Source: Ligula intestinalis
Lineage: Eukaryota; Platyhelminthes; Cestoda; Diphyllobothriidea; Diphyllobothriidae
NCBI GenBank assembly: GCA_036362985.1
Contig: JAYGXS010000008.1
Coordinates: forward strand, 10,226,742-10,290,741
Direction of reading: 5' to 3'
Length of the DNA stretch: 64,000 nt
In this document: one piece after another, positions 1 to 11,400 of the stretch
Position numbering within the stretch: the first letter of the stretch is position 1
Layout of the letters: each line of letters begins with the position of its first letter
The notes under the pieces: model-generated
The model's input: the letters and a program-made list of their open reading frames with translations, nothing else
Databases searched by the model: none
What the model was told of the DNA's origin: nothing
Program-made: the position numbers and the translations under genes

Positions 1-49
1 GAACAACCGGTCCACGCGTGTCGAAAATGACCCGGTCTCCAACTAATGT

Positions 50-960
50 ACCAGTATACGCCCAACTGCATGCCTCCAACTTAGGTGCGATGTGCACATT
101 CTGAAACCCAATGTTGCGGTTGCCCATACCGGCACTCGCACCGTCTAGCAAATGCTAGTTGCGGGAGTGATGCGTGGTGTGTGGTACACAGAGGTATGCG
201 CATTTTCTTAAGAAGGCGATAGTGTGGGGTCTCTGGATGTGTGTGTGTGTCTGTGTAGGCACGTAGGTTGAGGACTGTTGAGGGGGTTGTGGATTGCGGT
301 ATTCTAGTGAAGCCTGTCATCGACGTACAGATAGACCCATGTCAGAATGCCCTATGCCAGTACGGGCAGGTGGGTGGGTGGGTAGGACGTGAGTGATGGA
401 TGAATGCATATTTAGTTTTCGGACACTGCCTCGTTCGGCAGAGAATCATGCCTTTGTCGCTGGCCGACCAGTCCGAGGTGTAATGTGAGGCAGACATGTT
501 GGTGTTAGAGTAGGTGGTGGTGGAGATGTTTACTTCCGCGATACAATTTTAAAGTTCTCGTGAGGAGCATCTTTCTGTGCTGCATGTCACGTCAATTTCA
601 ATGCCAGTTGGTTGCTGCTCCTCTAATCTGCAGCGGAATCCGCGGGCTTGCATCAAACTTCAGATTTAAAAGTGTTTTCGAAAGGTCATTCAAAGTACGC
701 AACGCAGAATTCTTGGGGGTATGAGAGAATGCTTTGAAGTTGTGTAATTGGGAGAATTGTGTTGGGGCAGAGCCGCTTGGTGGTGGTTTGCAAAGATATG
801 CAAAAATTGAGTAGAAACAGAAGATGCAATCAATGGGAAAAGGCTTTTATTCATATGGCGTTTCGACATCCGTCGCGGATAGTTAATCAGTGGCATCACT
901 CATGACGTAATTGATGTTGAACTGTTCTCAGCGTAATACTGAAAGTAACATACAGTAGTC
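50..960. repeat. Diverged direct repeat A, copy 1
   Basis: Aligns by eye, with indels, to 2510-3930: shared blocks include the run around CATGCCTCC...TTAGGTGC, the GTTGAGGGGGT block, CCTATGCCAGTACGGGC and GATGGATGAATGCAT. Copy 1 holds a short GT tract (about 237-258) and an inserted PLE terminus (818-898) that copy 2 lacks. Small ORFs here are not conserved between the copies, so I see no gene. The family is unknown to me. Confidence 0.6.
818..898 (-). repeat. Penelope-type terminal repeat, solo, with decayed hammerhead-like core
   Basis: On the minus strand this reads CTGATTA, a short hairpin (ATCC/GGAT), then CGAAAC, then an A-rich AATAAAA tail and GATTGCATCTTCTG. It matches the ends of the PLE relics at 4077-4225, 4715-4870 and 17616-17816. 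The core G after CUGAU is a U here, so a hammerhead would be dead. It sits inside repeat A copy 1 but is missing at the same place in copy 2, so it was probably inserted after the two copies separated. Confidence 0.5.
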
Positions 961-2509
961 ACCAAGGACCATGCAAATATCATGATGGAATTTGACTAGG
1001 TACCTTAGCGTATATTTAGTAACACTGGTTTGATCCATTCATTTGATTGAATTCTGCGAAAGCCTTGAAGTCAGGAAAATCATCAATTTAGTTAGGTTTA
1101 TTAAGAAAAATGGCCACAAATTTTGGGTAAATTTGGAGAAGTCTCATATCGAAGGAATTTTCTATGCTATTACGAAAGAGAGAACCAAACTGCACGTGAA
1201 TGTTGATTATGCTATGAAGGAACTCAAAAATAAGTACAAAATGTATAAAAGGTATCCCTTCTAGAATTGGAAAATTTTGTCCAAAATTGATCAGATTCAA
1301 GTGAAGCCAAGTTAAAGGAATCGCATTTATTTGCAGTAGCATTTGAGATTTGTATTTGAAAAATTATGTTTTGCTATCCTGTGAAGTTTTTTTGCACAAA
1401 ATTAAGTAACAGAAAAGTGAAGTAAGAAATTTGTTTAAACGCACGAATGTCCTTGTGCATTTGCAAAATGTCGAATATGTTAACGTGAATTAAGGACAAA
1501 GAGGGCATTATTGAATTAAGTCGTGTCGAAATATAGTTTTTTGTGTACTTTACTGTCACCTTTTGCGTTATTTAGAAACGGAACAGACAGAAGAATAAAA
1601 AGTACTTCAAGAAATGGAAATGTATATGGTAAGTTTTTTTTTAATTCGCCTAATTATATCAGAAAGTGGAATGAATCCACTTATGTGAAAAAGTATCCAT
1701 TATAAATGGAAAAAAAAGTTCTATCATCTCCAATCAAATTGAATCGTTTATCCTCAGGAAACTTAAAGAAATTGTCATAATTGTCAAATTTTATTGTGAC
1801 ATTACATTGGAAAAGTTAATATATACAGAAGATCCTCAGCCGAATATGTAATTGAAGTAACTTCTAAGCGGTACCCTTTTTATAGAATGTTTTTTATTAA
1901 TCTTAGGAAAAGAAGTTTCACAACACCACTGCAGACATGATTCACTCTCAACAATGTGGTTTGCTGTTTCGAGGCATTTCTACAAATAAGCAACGTGTTC
2001 ATCATTCTAAGAACTAATGTCCAAAAACAGTTTCTTTCGGTAAATACTCTTTATATCTATCTTATTTTATAGGTTTTGTTGTACACTTTGAACAGATGCG
2101 CAATCTACCAATTTATCAATGATGACACTCAAAATGAAGAAAATGATGACCCACTTTTTTCCACGACATTCAATTAACACTTATCCACTAACGGTAAAAT
2201 TTTCATAAGATTTTGACTAAAGAAAAGTCCCTTCTATACAAGGAAAGTGGTTGCTTGAAGTTTTAGCTCAACAAAATATCTAAATTTATCGGTCTAATTT
2301 ATAGCTCATTTTTTACGTCCCCAGAACCTCGGGACTATCAACAAAATTTTATTTTTCTTTACAAACAATTACTACTTCCTATAGTTCTTTTAAGTGCTTA
2401 ATATGCCTAATGCTTTTCATTATTAGTTGTAAGTTTTCCTATATGCATTCACTCTGGCATTTGAGAAGTGGTCACATTTTTACAAAGTTATGAAAGTTGC
2501 GTGGTCTTT
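961..2509. other. AT-rich spacer, no feature recognised
   Basis: Separates the two copies of repeat A. It is strongly AT-rich by eye, with poly-A and poly-T runs. The 73-codon ORF at 1043-1264 has Lys/Asn-rich composition expected from AT-rich noise and no recognisable domain. No repeat partner was found in the window. Confidence 0.5.
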
Positions 2510-3930
2510 GGCGAGTACTGTACATCCCAAGTGCATGCCTCCTACTTAGGTGCTATGTGCATATTATGACACCCAGTGTTGCGGTTGCCAAAACCGGCAT
2601 TGGCAAATTCAGTCAAGTGTTAATTACAGGAGTGCTGCGTGGTATGTGGTACGGAGAGGTATGTGCATTCTTTGAAGAAAGCCTTTGTGTGTTCTCGGGA
2701 TGTGTTTGCGTTGGCATGTAAGTCCAAAACTGTTGAGGGGGTCTGGATTGTGACATTGTAGTGGAGATTTTCATCAGCGTACATATAGGTCCATGTCAGA
2801 ATGTCCTATGCCAGTACGGGCGGGTGTGTGACGGTTCCGGACTATTTGTGACCTTTCCCATTCTCACCTCCAAGTTCCTTGACTGTCCCTAGTGTTTTAA
2901 TGCACTGGCAGCACCGCTAGGGCTTCAACCTTTGAACTCTTGTTGTTTTTGGTCATTGTGATCGATCATGTTGGGGTCACCAATGGGGTTAGAAGTTACG
3001 CACTAAACGTGCATTGAGTCAAAAGGGTTGTAAGCGCAGGTGTGTGTAGGGGGGGGGGGGGGTCATGAATGATGGATGAATGCATGCTTGGTTTTCTGGC
3101 ACTGGCTGGCTGGGCGCAGGATAATGCCTTCGCCACCGGCCGACCAGTCCGAGGTGTAAGGTAAAGGGAATGTGGTTAGATCAGCAACAGCCTACCTGAC
3201 GTTATTTTTAAATATGAAAACCAACAATATGAATGACTGAAAACTGCAAGAATTTCGAGCTTTGTCAAATATTAATAAAATAAGTACAGCCCAAAGTCCT
3301 CCTGTACACAGTGATAAAGTTCCAGTGGTGTGGTCAGTGCGTTCAACCATAAGGGTGAGTCAGGTAAAAATGGAGGCGAGAATGGTGAAGGTCTAAAATA
3401 GTCTGGGACCTTGCCCCAGGGACATGTTTATGTTGGCGTAGATAGATGGTTTTACTTCGGCGACGATACTGGCAAAACAATTTTAAAGATCCAGTCAGGA
3501 CTATTTGCTGTTAAGCCATTTCCGTAGTCTGTGAGACTTCTGCTTTATATATCATCCCAATTAATTGCCTATTTTTCTCCAGTATTCAATGTATGCCCTG
3601 TTATGCTCAGCGGAATCTGTGGGTTTGCAGTAAACTTCATATTTAAAAATTGTCTCCAGAATGACATTTGAAGAACTCAACCAAGCATTGCTAGGAGTAT
3701 GGGAAAATACTTGTTGGTTGGGCAGCTAGAAAAATGTTTTCAGGGTAGAACCACTCGGTGTCGGCTTGCAAAGAATTGGAAAATTCATTCATTGCAATTC
3801 CGCTGATTCCCGTCTGCAGGAATTCAGAAAACACTGTATGACTTAAGCCCGTCATAAATCATGATGCTAGTGACGCTGAACTACCATCAGTGCAATACAG
3901 AAAGTAGCATAAATCTTTAAAATTAAATTG
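2510..3930. repeat. Diverged direct repeat A, copy 2
   Basis: Second copy of 50-960, same orientation. It carries two blocks absent from copy 1: about 2830-3045 and about 3160-3420. A run of 14 G lies at 3049-3062 beside the first block. The open frame at 2497-2721 is not preserved in copy 1. I infer an old duplication or two insertions of the same element. Confidence 0.6.
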
Positions 3931-4202
3931 GTACTCGTTGATACACGTTCAACGACCACTGTTTCGCTCTGCAGTGGATCTCGGTGGAGGCCCTGAAGGC
4001 CGTAGCATATGGTAGTTTAAGCAGATAGTATTACCGACAAGGGCAAGGGAGACTTGAAAAGCCATTGCTGACTTATTAGCCGTCTTCAGAAGAAGAAGAC
4101 GACGCGATTGCTGGGACAATATGTTTATTTGCCTGCCGTTTCGAACTCCGTCGCGGATTCATCAACAGAGACATACTCACAGAACAGTCGCAGAAATAGT
4201 TT

Positions 4203-4590
4203 GTGTGTGCACAGGGTTCTGTCGTTGGCGTTAGAATCGCACACAGGCCGGAAGCAGCCATAAGGCGTCAAATCATGAAACCTAAAGACCCACTGCCATG
4301 GCAAGAAACATCGGGAGTTGTCTACAGGATCTGGTGCAGTTGCGGGCAAAGTAACTACGTCGGAGAAACTAGCAGTGCGGCGAAAGGATGCCGATTCTCA
4401 AGTTGCAGTTCATTCGACGAGACCTGGTCATACATTAAAATTTGATGAGGCCGAAATTCTCGCAAGAAGTCACAATCGAGTGAGCCGAAAATAACTTGAG
4501 TCATGGTTCACGGGCCTCCAATCCATCAACAAGTGCAACGATTTACCCTATCCATATTCATTATTGAGACTAAATTTGACCAAAGCAAAT
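4203..4590 (+). pseudogene. PLE GIY-YIG endonuclease C-terminal remnant
   Basis: The reading frame contains GVVYRIWCSCG followed by NYVGET, which is the GIY-YIG start motif with the paired Cys typical of the Penelope-like element endonuclease. PLE proteins join a telomerase-like reverse transcriptase to this nuclease and use it to nick target DNA. After a frame shift near 4400 the sequence continues with FDEAEILAR, then, past an in-frame stop, LESWFTG and SINKCNDLPYPYS, which follow in order in PLE tails. Everything upstream of GIY-YIG is absent. The frame begins inside the inverted terminal repeat, so the apparent start at 4203 is not a true start. Frame breaks show it is a pseudogene. The GIY-YIG call is firm; which PLE clade it belongs to is not determined here. 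Confidence 0.75.
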
Positions 4591-4771
4591 CTCCACTCTG
4601 GGAATACACAAGCCACCACATCATCTTATGCCAACACCACAAGGCCAGATGGACACAGCTGACACAACGAATCAGCGCACAAGCAAACGCAGTTATCGAT
4701 TTTTCTGTACGTTTAAATTTTACGGCGGAACCCTGTGCACACACAAATTCTTTCTGCGACTGCTCTGTGAG

Positions 4772-4827
4772 TATGTTTCTGATGATGAATCCGCGCCGGA
4801 TTTCGAAATGTCAGGCGAATAAACATA
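4772..4827 (+). ncRNA. Hammerhead-ribozyme-like motif in PLE terminus
   Basis: CTGATGA at 4779-4785, stem II GAATCC/GGATTT (4787-4792 with 4798-4803), then CGAAA (4804-4808) and TGTC. TATGTTT (4772-4778) can pair with AAACATA (4821-4827) as a distal stem I, leaving an internal loop. Stem III would be minimal. One unpaired U/C flanks stem II. Hammerheads with tiny stem III are known in Penelope-like elements; activity of this copy is unproven. Confidence 0.4.
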
Positions 4828-4874
4828 TTGTCCCAGCGATCGAGTTGTCTTCTACTTCGTAATTACTTCCTGGG

Positions 4875-5008
4875 ACTCACATATTCGCTTGCATTAGCTA
4901 TCTTCAGCCAGTCATAACCATGCCCAAGTGATGCCCCACCCGAGTATCAAACTGGCGGCCCTGTTTGGTTTGAATCGAACGCCCTACCCACTGAGCCACG
5001 AGCTCGTT
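4875..5008 (-). mobile_element. tRNA-headed SINE, minus strand
   Basis: On the minus strand it starts with an A-box-like CTCGTGGCTCAGTGGGTAG, then GGGCGTTCGATT and a weak B-box region, then the family tail TATGACTGGCTGAAGA. The same head-plus-tail order occurs in more than ten copies in the window. The stem II hairpin of the tail is decayed. It abuts the right end of the PLE relic. Confidence 0.65.
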
Positions 5009-5209
5009 GTCTTGTGGATTTAGGTCTGGGAATAGTGACACACGTTGACGAACGTTCATCCCACAGCTAACGTAACTCATCTGTCCCGCTCTGGCATTTG
5101 TGGCTCCCATATCACAAACTCAGATGCAAGACCAATAATTCGAAATGACGCCAGATTATCTGTGAAATGCCTGATTCGTTTAGCAGACAAGAAAATATTT
5201 CCGGACGTC

Positions 5210-5480
5210 TGAGTCTCTATGCTCGACACAAAACAGTTTGCTGACAGAATTCCCTTGCAGAAGGGTTCCAAAAAAAGCTTGATTACTAACTGTTTCGCTT
5301 ACCTGGGCCAAGCCATTATTCGGACTACCCATGTTAATTCAACAGCAGTTTTACATTTCTGGTTAAGAGTTAACTCAAATTTACATCGCCTGAGTGCTTA
5401 TCAATCATATGTGTTGCATCAAAAATACTGTTGGTTATGTTGGCCTCCTCGTCTTTTACCCTCTAGGTTTTTTCATTGCT
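5210..5480 (+). repeat. Diverged direct repeat B, copy 1
   Basis: Shares ordered blocks with 5970-6190: CTCGACACAAAA, GGTTAA..GTTAACTC with ACTCAA.TTT.CATC, then TGTGTTG and GG.TATGT.GGCCT.CTC. Divergence is high. No ORF is conserved between the copies. Confidence 0.4.
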
Positions 5481-5969
5481 CTGAAATTGCTCAGAACATA
5501 GATGCAACTGCGAAATGCGGCTTACAGTATTGCATTCTGTCACCGTATGAGATTTGACAATTATCCAGCTACATACACTGTGAATATCTAGATGCGTTAG
5601 ACGGTGATCAGGATGATTGAGCACGCTTCTAGCTAACAGATCATATGTAGACGAGGTTTTACTATGGATTGACATGTACTACGTAACCCAACCGACCTGG
5701 TGGCGTTCCTACGGACCACCAAGGCTATACTGTGAACACTAGGGCAAAACAATTACAACGAGTTCGTAAAAAGCCCTAGATTTTCAGTCATGCCGGTACC
5801 TATTTGACTTTCATTCTGACTGGTTGTACTTTGATCTTCTTGCAAACATGCTACACCTTGCGCTCTCAAACCACGTGGGAATCAACTTGTACATTACTTC
5901 TAAGATCCATGACAGTCGACATTCTCTGGCACACTGTGCAGAAAATAATGCATCCAGTAAGTTACAACC
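5481..5969. other. Spacer with no feature recognised
   Basis: Lies between the two copies of repeat B. No ORF with a recognisable domain, no RNA gene and no repeat partner were found by eye. Confidence 0.4.
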
Positions 5970-6190
5970 AGCATTTCTTGCTCTCGACACAAAAGGCCAC
6001 GTGGAATATCCAACTTCCTCACTTGAGGTCTTAAAAGAAATTGGCAAGTTGATGTCAATCGCATCTGTTCGGCATTTTGGGTTAACTTTTTGTAACTCAA
6101 GTTTGCATCTCTAGAATGTGCAACATCAACATGTGTTGAAGCACAATCACAATCGGCTATGTCGGCCTGCTCTGTTTTGATCATCTAAGC
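5970..6190 (+). repeat. Diverged direct repeat B, copy 2
   Basis: Partner of 5210-5480, same orientation, with similar block order and many small indels. Short overlapping ORFs on both strands are not conserved with copy 1. Confidence 0.4.
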
Positions 6191-6289
6191 GCTTTGAAGT
6201 GCGTTTAAATTTCTTTATTTATTGAAAATTGTTTGATAAAATTGCAAACTGATCGGTTACGGGACTCCCTAATCCCTTTTGCCTTGGAG

Positions 6290-6450
6290 CTCAACTTCGA
6301 GCCGAACAAGCAGCCGCACGGCTGCTAGTATTGTAGGCGACCTGTTGATTAAATGTCCAGTCCAGGTGCCGGCCTCTGGTAGTACGCCACCTTGACTTAG
6401 TTGTGTCTTGCTGATGACGGCCAATGAGACAGAAATGTCCATACTAGTCT
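6290..6450 (+). mobile_element. tRNA-headed SINE with hammerhead-like tail (diverged)
   Basis: The tail reads CTTGCTGATGACGGCC, then GACAGAAATGTCCATA and CTAGTCTCCC, the order seen in better copies at 6663 and 46328. The head is decayed: a weak B-box-like AGGTGCCGGCCTCTGG. CTGATGA and AGAAATG are intact but stem II pairing is lost. Confidence 0.5.
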
Positions 6451-6559
6451 CCCAACTGGTTTTGTGGGCAATTTTGACATGATTATTATCAGGCTGCATA
6501 CGCTACGAAAGTTCAGATGCAGTGCACGGGTCGAAATTATTAAGCGCGCTTTCAGATCG

Positions 6560-6720
6560 ACAGCAGCACGCAAGTGAGACTTAAATAGAATAGAGTATTA
6601 CGCTCAATGACCAACGTTCCCAGGTTCGAATCTCGGGGCTTCCAACCCTTGAGTTTGGGTATGACTGGCTGATGACGGCTAACAAGCCAGAAAAGGCCAT
6701 CACGGTCTCCCTTTGCTTTG
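6560..6720 (+). mobile_element. tRNA-headed SINE
   Basis: A Pol III B box, GGTTCGAATCT, lies at 6623-6633, followed by GAGTTTGGGTATGACTGG and the hammerhead-like tail, ending with TCTCCCTTTGCTTTGTC. The A-box side is decayed (GCTCAATGACCAACG). The family is dispersed through the window in both orientations. Confidence 0.7.
6663..6707 (+). ncRNA. Hammerhead-like motif in SINE tail
   Basis: GACTG (6663-6667) pairs with CGGTC (6703-6707) as stem I with one G-U. CTGATGA is at 6669-6675. Stem II is GGCT/AGCC (6677-6680 with 6685-6688), flanked by a C-A mismatch. GAA at 6690-6692 is followed by a weak stem III (AAGGCCAT) and C as the cleavage-site base. The core is intact, stem III is damaged. Confidence 0.4.
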
Positions 6721-6724
6721 TCAG

Positions 6725-9239
6725 ATCCATTTCAAAGCTTGACATGTTACATATTTTCTAATTTATACATGCTCGCTTTAGACGGAGATTTCAAGCTTTC
6801 AGCCCCTGCTGATTGCAATTGGAAAACTGCATCCTTTTACGCAAAGAGTTTCGTGATTCTTCGTCGCATCAACTAAGTCGCACACATTTCCCAAGAAGGG
6901 CAAGTAATAGCTGAATTCTGTATGCGTAACTTGTAAGCAACCGCAATGTTTAAGAATTTAAAATATCCCGCTAAAAAGATACTTTTCCGTTAAAAAATGT
7001 TGTAGTGGTGCTTATGTAAACAGTTGGGTCTTCGAATGTCTCCAATTGTAGCGTGTGCGTTTGCACTGGGTACAACATGCTCCTGCCTTTTGTTTTACAT
7101 CCCACGGCACGCAGGATGTATACCTGAGAAAGGAACTGAATCCGATTATTGAACACCCACTTCAGTGCGAATTGAGCTAGAATTCGATAACCTATATGAT
7201 TGCTGGCTAAGACTTTCTTGTGAGGCTGCCTGAAAATAAAGTCTCCTCCCGCCCAAGTGACTTCCGAAATTCGTGATAAAGGTTTAATGCCTGATTAAGG
7301 AACGGTTAAATGGGCAGCAACTGCAATATAGAAAATATTTTAAGAACTTAAGCAAAATCTTACATGAAAAGGAAGCCTGCAGACCAAAAAACTATTAGAG
7401 CAACCTTATTGGTTAATAAAAGAAAAATATAGACCAATAAAACTATTAGAGGAGCTCGTTTGATCGTTAAACAGTTTATTGGTTAATTATGGACGCCTTT
7501 TTCCATTGGGCAACCTCACCTGAAAGCCCTACCGATTGATGGAACTTAAAGGCCGATTTGCATGAAGAAAGAAGGTTCCATAAAAAAGAATATAATTTAT
7601 ACTATTTTCATTACTTAAAGCCTGGAGGCATGTGGAAAAATGTGCACACATGTGAAAGCAACTATTTTTCTTTCGATTAGCTCTGGCTTTTTCCTAAATG
7701 CAGTGATAAAGCCCAGAGGCAATCATTTACCTCAACACCATAATTTCTAGGCATGTGCAAACGCTTCATAGGAAACCACCTAAAGGTAAAGCATTAAGCG
7801 GCCATGTTAACACTTAATTATGTGGTGAGGTACATGACTACAAACTAATTTTTGCTAACACAAAATGTGAAAACAGAATTGATATGCGATATTTCTGTTC
7901 TGCATTTTTGGTTTAGAACCTAAAGTAAATGGAGGCAAGAATGATACACTTAGCTTCATTTTAAAAATAAAAGATTACTTTTGTCACCTGTGCAGGAATA
8001 TAATTGCATATTCCGACACAATAGTCCCATTGTCTGCTCTGAATGCTTTTGGAAAAAGATTAATTGTTTGGAATTTCATCAAAAAATACCCAAATAAACC
8101 AATTTGAAAACAATTACGTTAAACAAAAATTTTTCTATTGATCAGGACCATATTCCTTGTGAACCTTTGGCTTGGACGTCAGTTTTGATCAGCGACTAGG
8201 TGTACAATCTGTCTCAATGCATCATCTGAAAAGGATATTCAGCCCAAACTGCTTTACCTGCAGGTTTCTGTTAAAGAACAAAATAGAGCATTTACCCTTT
8301 CGCACAATCCATTGAGAAAATTCGAAGTCGTAAAATGATCACTGACGTTTTAATAAATTCAGGAGATGCAGCGGATTCTGTTAGTTTGAGAAAGCATGAG
8401 GTCAACTTATTGCACTAAAATTATATTCCTACGGTTTCATTTACATTTCAATTTAACATTCACTTGTTGGCCTTTGTGGGCCACATTTCAGATAGGGCTA
8501 CAACGGTGTCTTTATCAGTCCCAAAGCACTTATAATGTAAGACATGAAGTGCTAAACCACCGGTTCTCTTTAATTAACTAGGTAGCTAACACGAAGGAGC
8601 CGTTCTGCGCTGTCCACTGAATTGTACTTCTGCCCATACTGGCCTCAGATTGACCTGACCTTTGCGTGCATTCTTCTGAAGTTGTTTCAGCATTTCTGGA
8701 CCGGTCTACAGAGAGTCCTTGCGCGGTTAGATGATAAGAGATTGCTTACTCTTCATACGTTACATTGTCCTGTACTGCCGTCTCATATTCGTCCTTGTGA
8801 TTTCGCCTGACAAGCCCAGCAATATAGGGCAATGGTGGCTGGCATACAGTAGTTGGAAGACGCGTGATTTTAGCACTTGACTAGTTCTCCATTTTTACGT
8901 AGCTAAACAGGTGAGACTATAGTATTCGCTTCGACCAGTAGACCCAAATGCAGCACTTTTCTCTTATTTTAGGAATATGCAGTATTTGAAAGCATGCTAA
9001 TGATGTTAAGTAAACGTTGTATTAGTTTTTCGAAAGCATTAATTAACCGATGCCTACGCATTCAGCTCCAGAGGAACCTAACTGAAGAACCACCTAGGAT
9101 ATCGCACGCTCTGTCATAAATCAAGGACAGCTCGGAAACCATTGAACGCCTCGCTGCGGGACTAGGCGTATTAATTGCACATAAACTTAGAGCTACCATT
9201 CGCAGCAAGGTAATAACATTAAAGACCGGCTAAATCCCA
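6725..9239. other. AT-rich interval, no feature recognised
   Basis: About 2.5 kb. ORFs are short, unconserved and without recognisable domains. A weak local direct repetition of ACTATTAGAG.AAC and TTATTGGTTAAT is seen near 7390-7495. No RNA gene, mobile-element motif or strong inverted repeat was found. It may be unique intergenic or intronic DNA or very old repeat. Confidence 0.4.
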
Positions 9240-9590
9240 ATGAACAATTTGGGGTGGTGTATCACATCCATTGCCTAAGCTGGCCCTGTAACTATACAGT
9301 CCAAACTGAACGCATGCTCGGATCGCGCATACTTGAAAATAAGCTGGCGGTACGACGAGGCGATGGGTTTTCGGAAATTGCAATGCATACCTATGTAACA
9401 GGCCACAAGTTCAACTTCGCGGCCGTCAAGGTACTCGCCCACGCCGGGAACAAAATGATTGATTGAAGACTGGTCCATATACGGAACTTCAGGCAACCGA
9501 TGTATCAGCTTGGCGCTGGCGTACAGAGCCTTGGGCCGTCACATGCAGTCATGCCCAGATGTCCGTCACAGCTAATTGGTCCACATCCTC
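9240..9590 (+). pseudogene. PLE GIY-YIG endonuclease remnant
   Basis: The 70-codon frame at 9254-9466 begins VYHIHC and continues NYTVQTERMLGSRI, then VTGHKFNFAAVKVLAHAGNK. This is the GIY-YIG nuclease tail of a Penelope-like element: VY.I.C...C..Y, then Q/E-T-R, then a helical region with GHKFNF. The frame stops where other copies read on (RELIEAW). Downstream, a short frame to about 9700 runs into the terminal repeat. Reverse transcriptase is absent. It is followed directly by two tandem terminal-repeat units, the head-to-tail arrangement often seen in PLEs. No intact start is present, so this is a 5'-truncated dead copy. Confidence 0.7.
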
Positions 9591-10495
9591 TATATTTACC
9601 CTTTTTTGTCGCTGACTTCCTGACAAACCTTGACGTCACTGAAAGCTTATTAAAGTATACCTTTACAATTACCTCCTGCTCTTCTTATTTCATGGTTTTT
9701 TCTTAGCCCCTTACGACCTGACAGCTGATTGATGAACACTCACTATAATTGGCCACTTTTTGTTGCTGTTCCCTATCTCTGAGGATGGACTCCTGTAAGA
9801 GTTCGCAAGATCAAGATTATACACAAATCGATCCATTGCTCGAAAATTCCCCTTACTTAAGCATACCTTATTTTGATGGCTTTATAAATAAATTCATTCT
9901 TAACCTATCTTTATGCGTAAGGCGATGAAATTAGTCGAAATCACTGAAACGCAAGGCACCCAATTGTCAAAAAATTGGATCAATTTGATGGAAAACAGTT
10001 CTTTTAATGGATAAGGAAGAAGGATTGTCGAGTGCCAGAGCAGGTTGTTTATCGTCTCCAGCTTTCGAACTCTGAAAGGTGTCACCTTCAGAGCTAAAAC
10101 GACCGTACGAGGTCAAACGTTCAGGACAATAAATAAATTGCTCCGGCGCTCGACTTTTCCTCTTCCTTATGTATGCAAATACATGGAACAGGCACGTTCT
10201 CATACATTAGTGGTTCTTTTAATAGTATACTTAAGATTTTGATCTGTCAATTGTTTTCAACTTCTATGTTCACTGACCGGCCGCTCAAAATGTGGCTTGA
10301 TGGCATTTTTTATGTCTGCGAGGTCGTTCTCAGCAAAACCAAGGTAAATCCTTTTTATTTTAGATAGCCGAATTTTGTATGGGGCATAAATCGAAAAAAT
10401 AAACTGAGTTGTATTGGTTTTACGTTTTCACTGGTGATATATTGGATGCATTCAGACTGGTAATTCGTTTTGTTAGTTACTGCAAGCTCGAAAAT
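9591..10495 (+). repeat. PLE-linked terminal-repeat unit 1 (tandem)
   Basis: About 0.9 kb, repeated head to tail at 10500-11400. It contains a terminal sequence three times: plus at about 9775-9860 (TCTGAGGATGGACTCCTG...), minus at about 10005-10090, and plus at about 10110-10180 (GGACAATAAATAAATTG, GCGCTCGAC, CTTCCTTA). Plus and minus copies can pair as hairpins. It adjoins the GIY-YIG remnant at 9240-9590. Confidence 0.6.
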
Positions 10496-10499
10496 CCTG

Positions 10500-11400
10500 T
10501 TCCTTTATCATTTACCCTTGTTTTCGCTGCTGACACCCTGACGAACCTTGACTTCAATGACAGCTTATAAACGTATGCCGTTATAATTGCCTCCTGCTCT
10601 CCTCCTTTTTTCATGGTGTTTCTTAGTCCCTTATGACCTGTCAGTTGATTGATAAACACCAACTTTAATTAGTCTCTTTCTGTTGCTGTTCCGTATCTCT
10701 GAGGATGAACTCTTGCAAAAGTTTGAAAGCTCCAGCTAATACACAAACCGATCGAGTGCTCGACAATCCGTCTTCCTTAAGCACACCTTATTTGGAAGGT
10801 TTTATAAATACATTTATTTTAAACCTATCTTTATGCTCCAATGTCAACCGAAAATTCGGATCAATTTACTGGTAAACAGTTCTTTTAATGTATGAGGAAG
10901 AAGGATTGTCGAGTTCCGGAGCAATTCGTTAATTGTCCTGAGTTTTCGAACTCTTACAGGAATCCATCTTCAGAGAGATGAGATGATGATAGGAGTTTGA
11001 AAGCTCAGGACAATAAACAAACTGATCTGATGCTCGAAAAGTCATCTTCCTTATCCATGCAATTACCTGAGAGCAGGAACTTTTTCATTCATTCGTAGTT
11101 CTTTTAAGAGCATGCTTGGTATTTCGATCAACTAATTCTTTTTACGCTCTTTAGTCGCGGACTTACAGGTCAAAATGTGACCTGGTAAGACCTCTTAGTC
11201 CTGTGACTTCGCTATCAGCAAACTCAAGCGAAACGCTTTTTGTTTTGGTAAACCTAATTTTTAACGGGGTAAAAACGGGAAAAGTAAAACCGATTTGTGC
11301 TGGTTTTATGTTGTCATCACCTGGAAGACTTTCATTATTTGTCGGGTGTTTTATTGGATACGTTCAGACTGGTTAGTCGTTTTTCTTTACTATAAGCCTA
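10500..11400 (+). repeat. PLE-linked terminal-repeat unit 2 (tandem)
   Basis: Second head-to-tail unit. It keeps the same plus-minus-plus series of ends at about 10690-10790, 10885-10985 and 11000-11065. The minus copy reads in sense CTGAAGA, stem GGATTC/GAGTTC, GAAAAC, so its hammerhead-like core is preserved better than the others. The shared 3' block contains TTATTGGAT.C.TTCAGACTGGT. Confidence 0.6.

Larger units (their letters stand above)
4077..4870 (+). mobile_element. Penelope-like element relic with inverted ends
   Basis: A GIY-YIG C-terminal remnant (about 4203-4590, plus strand) is bounded by the same terminal sequence in opposite orientations: 4077-4225 (minus sense) and about 4715-4870 (plus sense). 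Each end reads, in sense, a CTGATGA-type core, a GAATCC/GGATT hairpin, CGAAA, then GGC(A/G)AATAAACATATTG and a GATCG/TCTTCT tail. Inverted partial 5' ends are known for PLE insertions. The reverse transcriptase part is missing, so this copy is dead. Confidence 0.7.

Noticed and set aside
3049..3062. G-run as a G-quadruplex or regulatory site
   Set aside because: A single homopolymer of 14 G next to an inserted block; could be a sequencing or slippage feature and nothing else supports a function.
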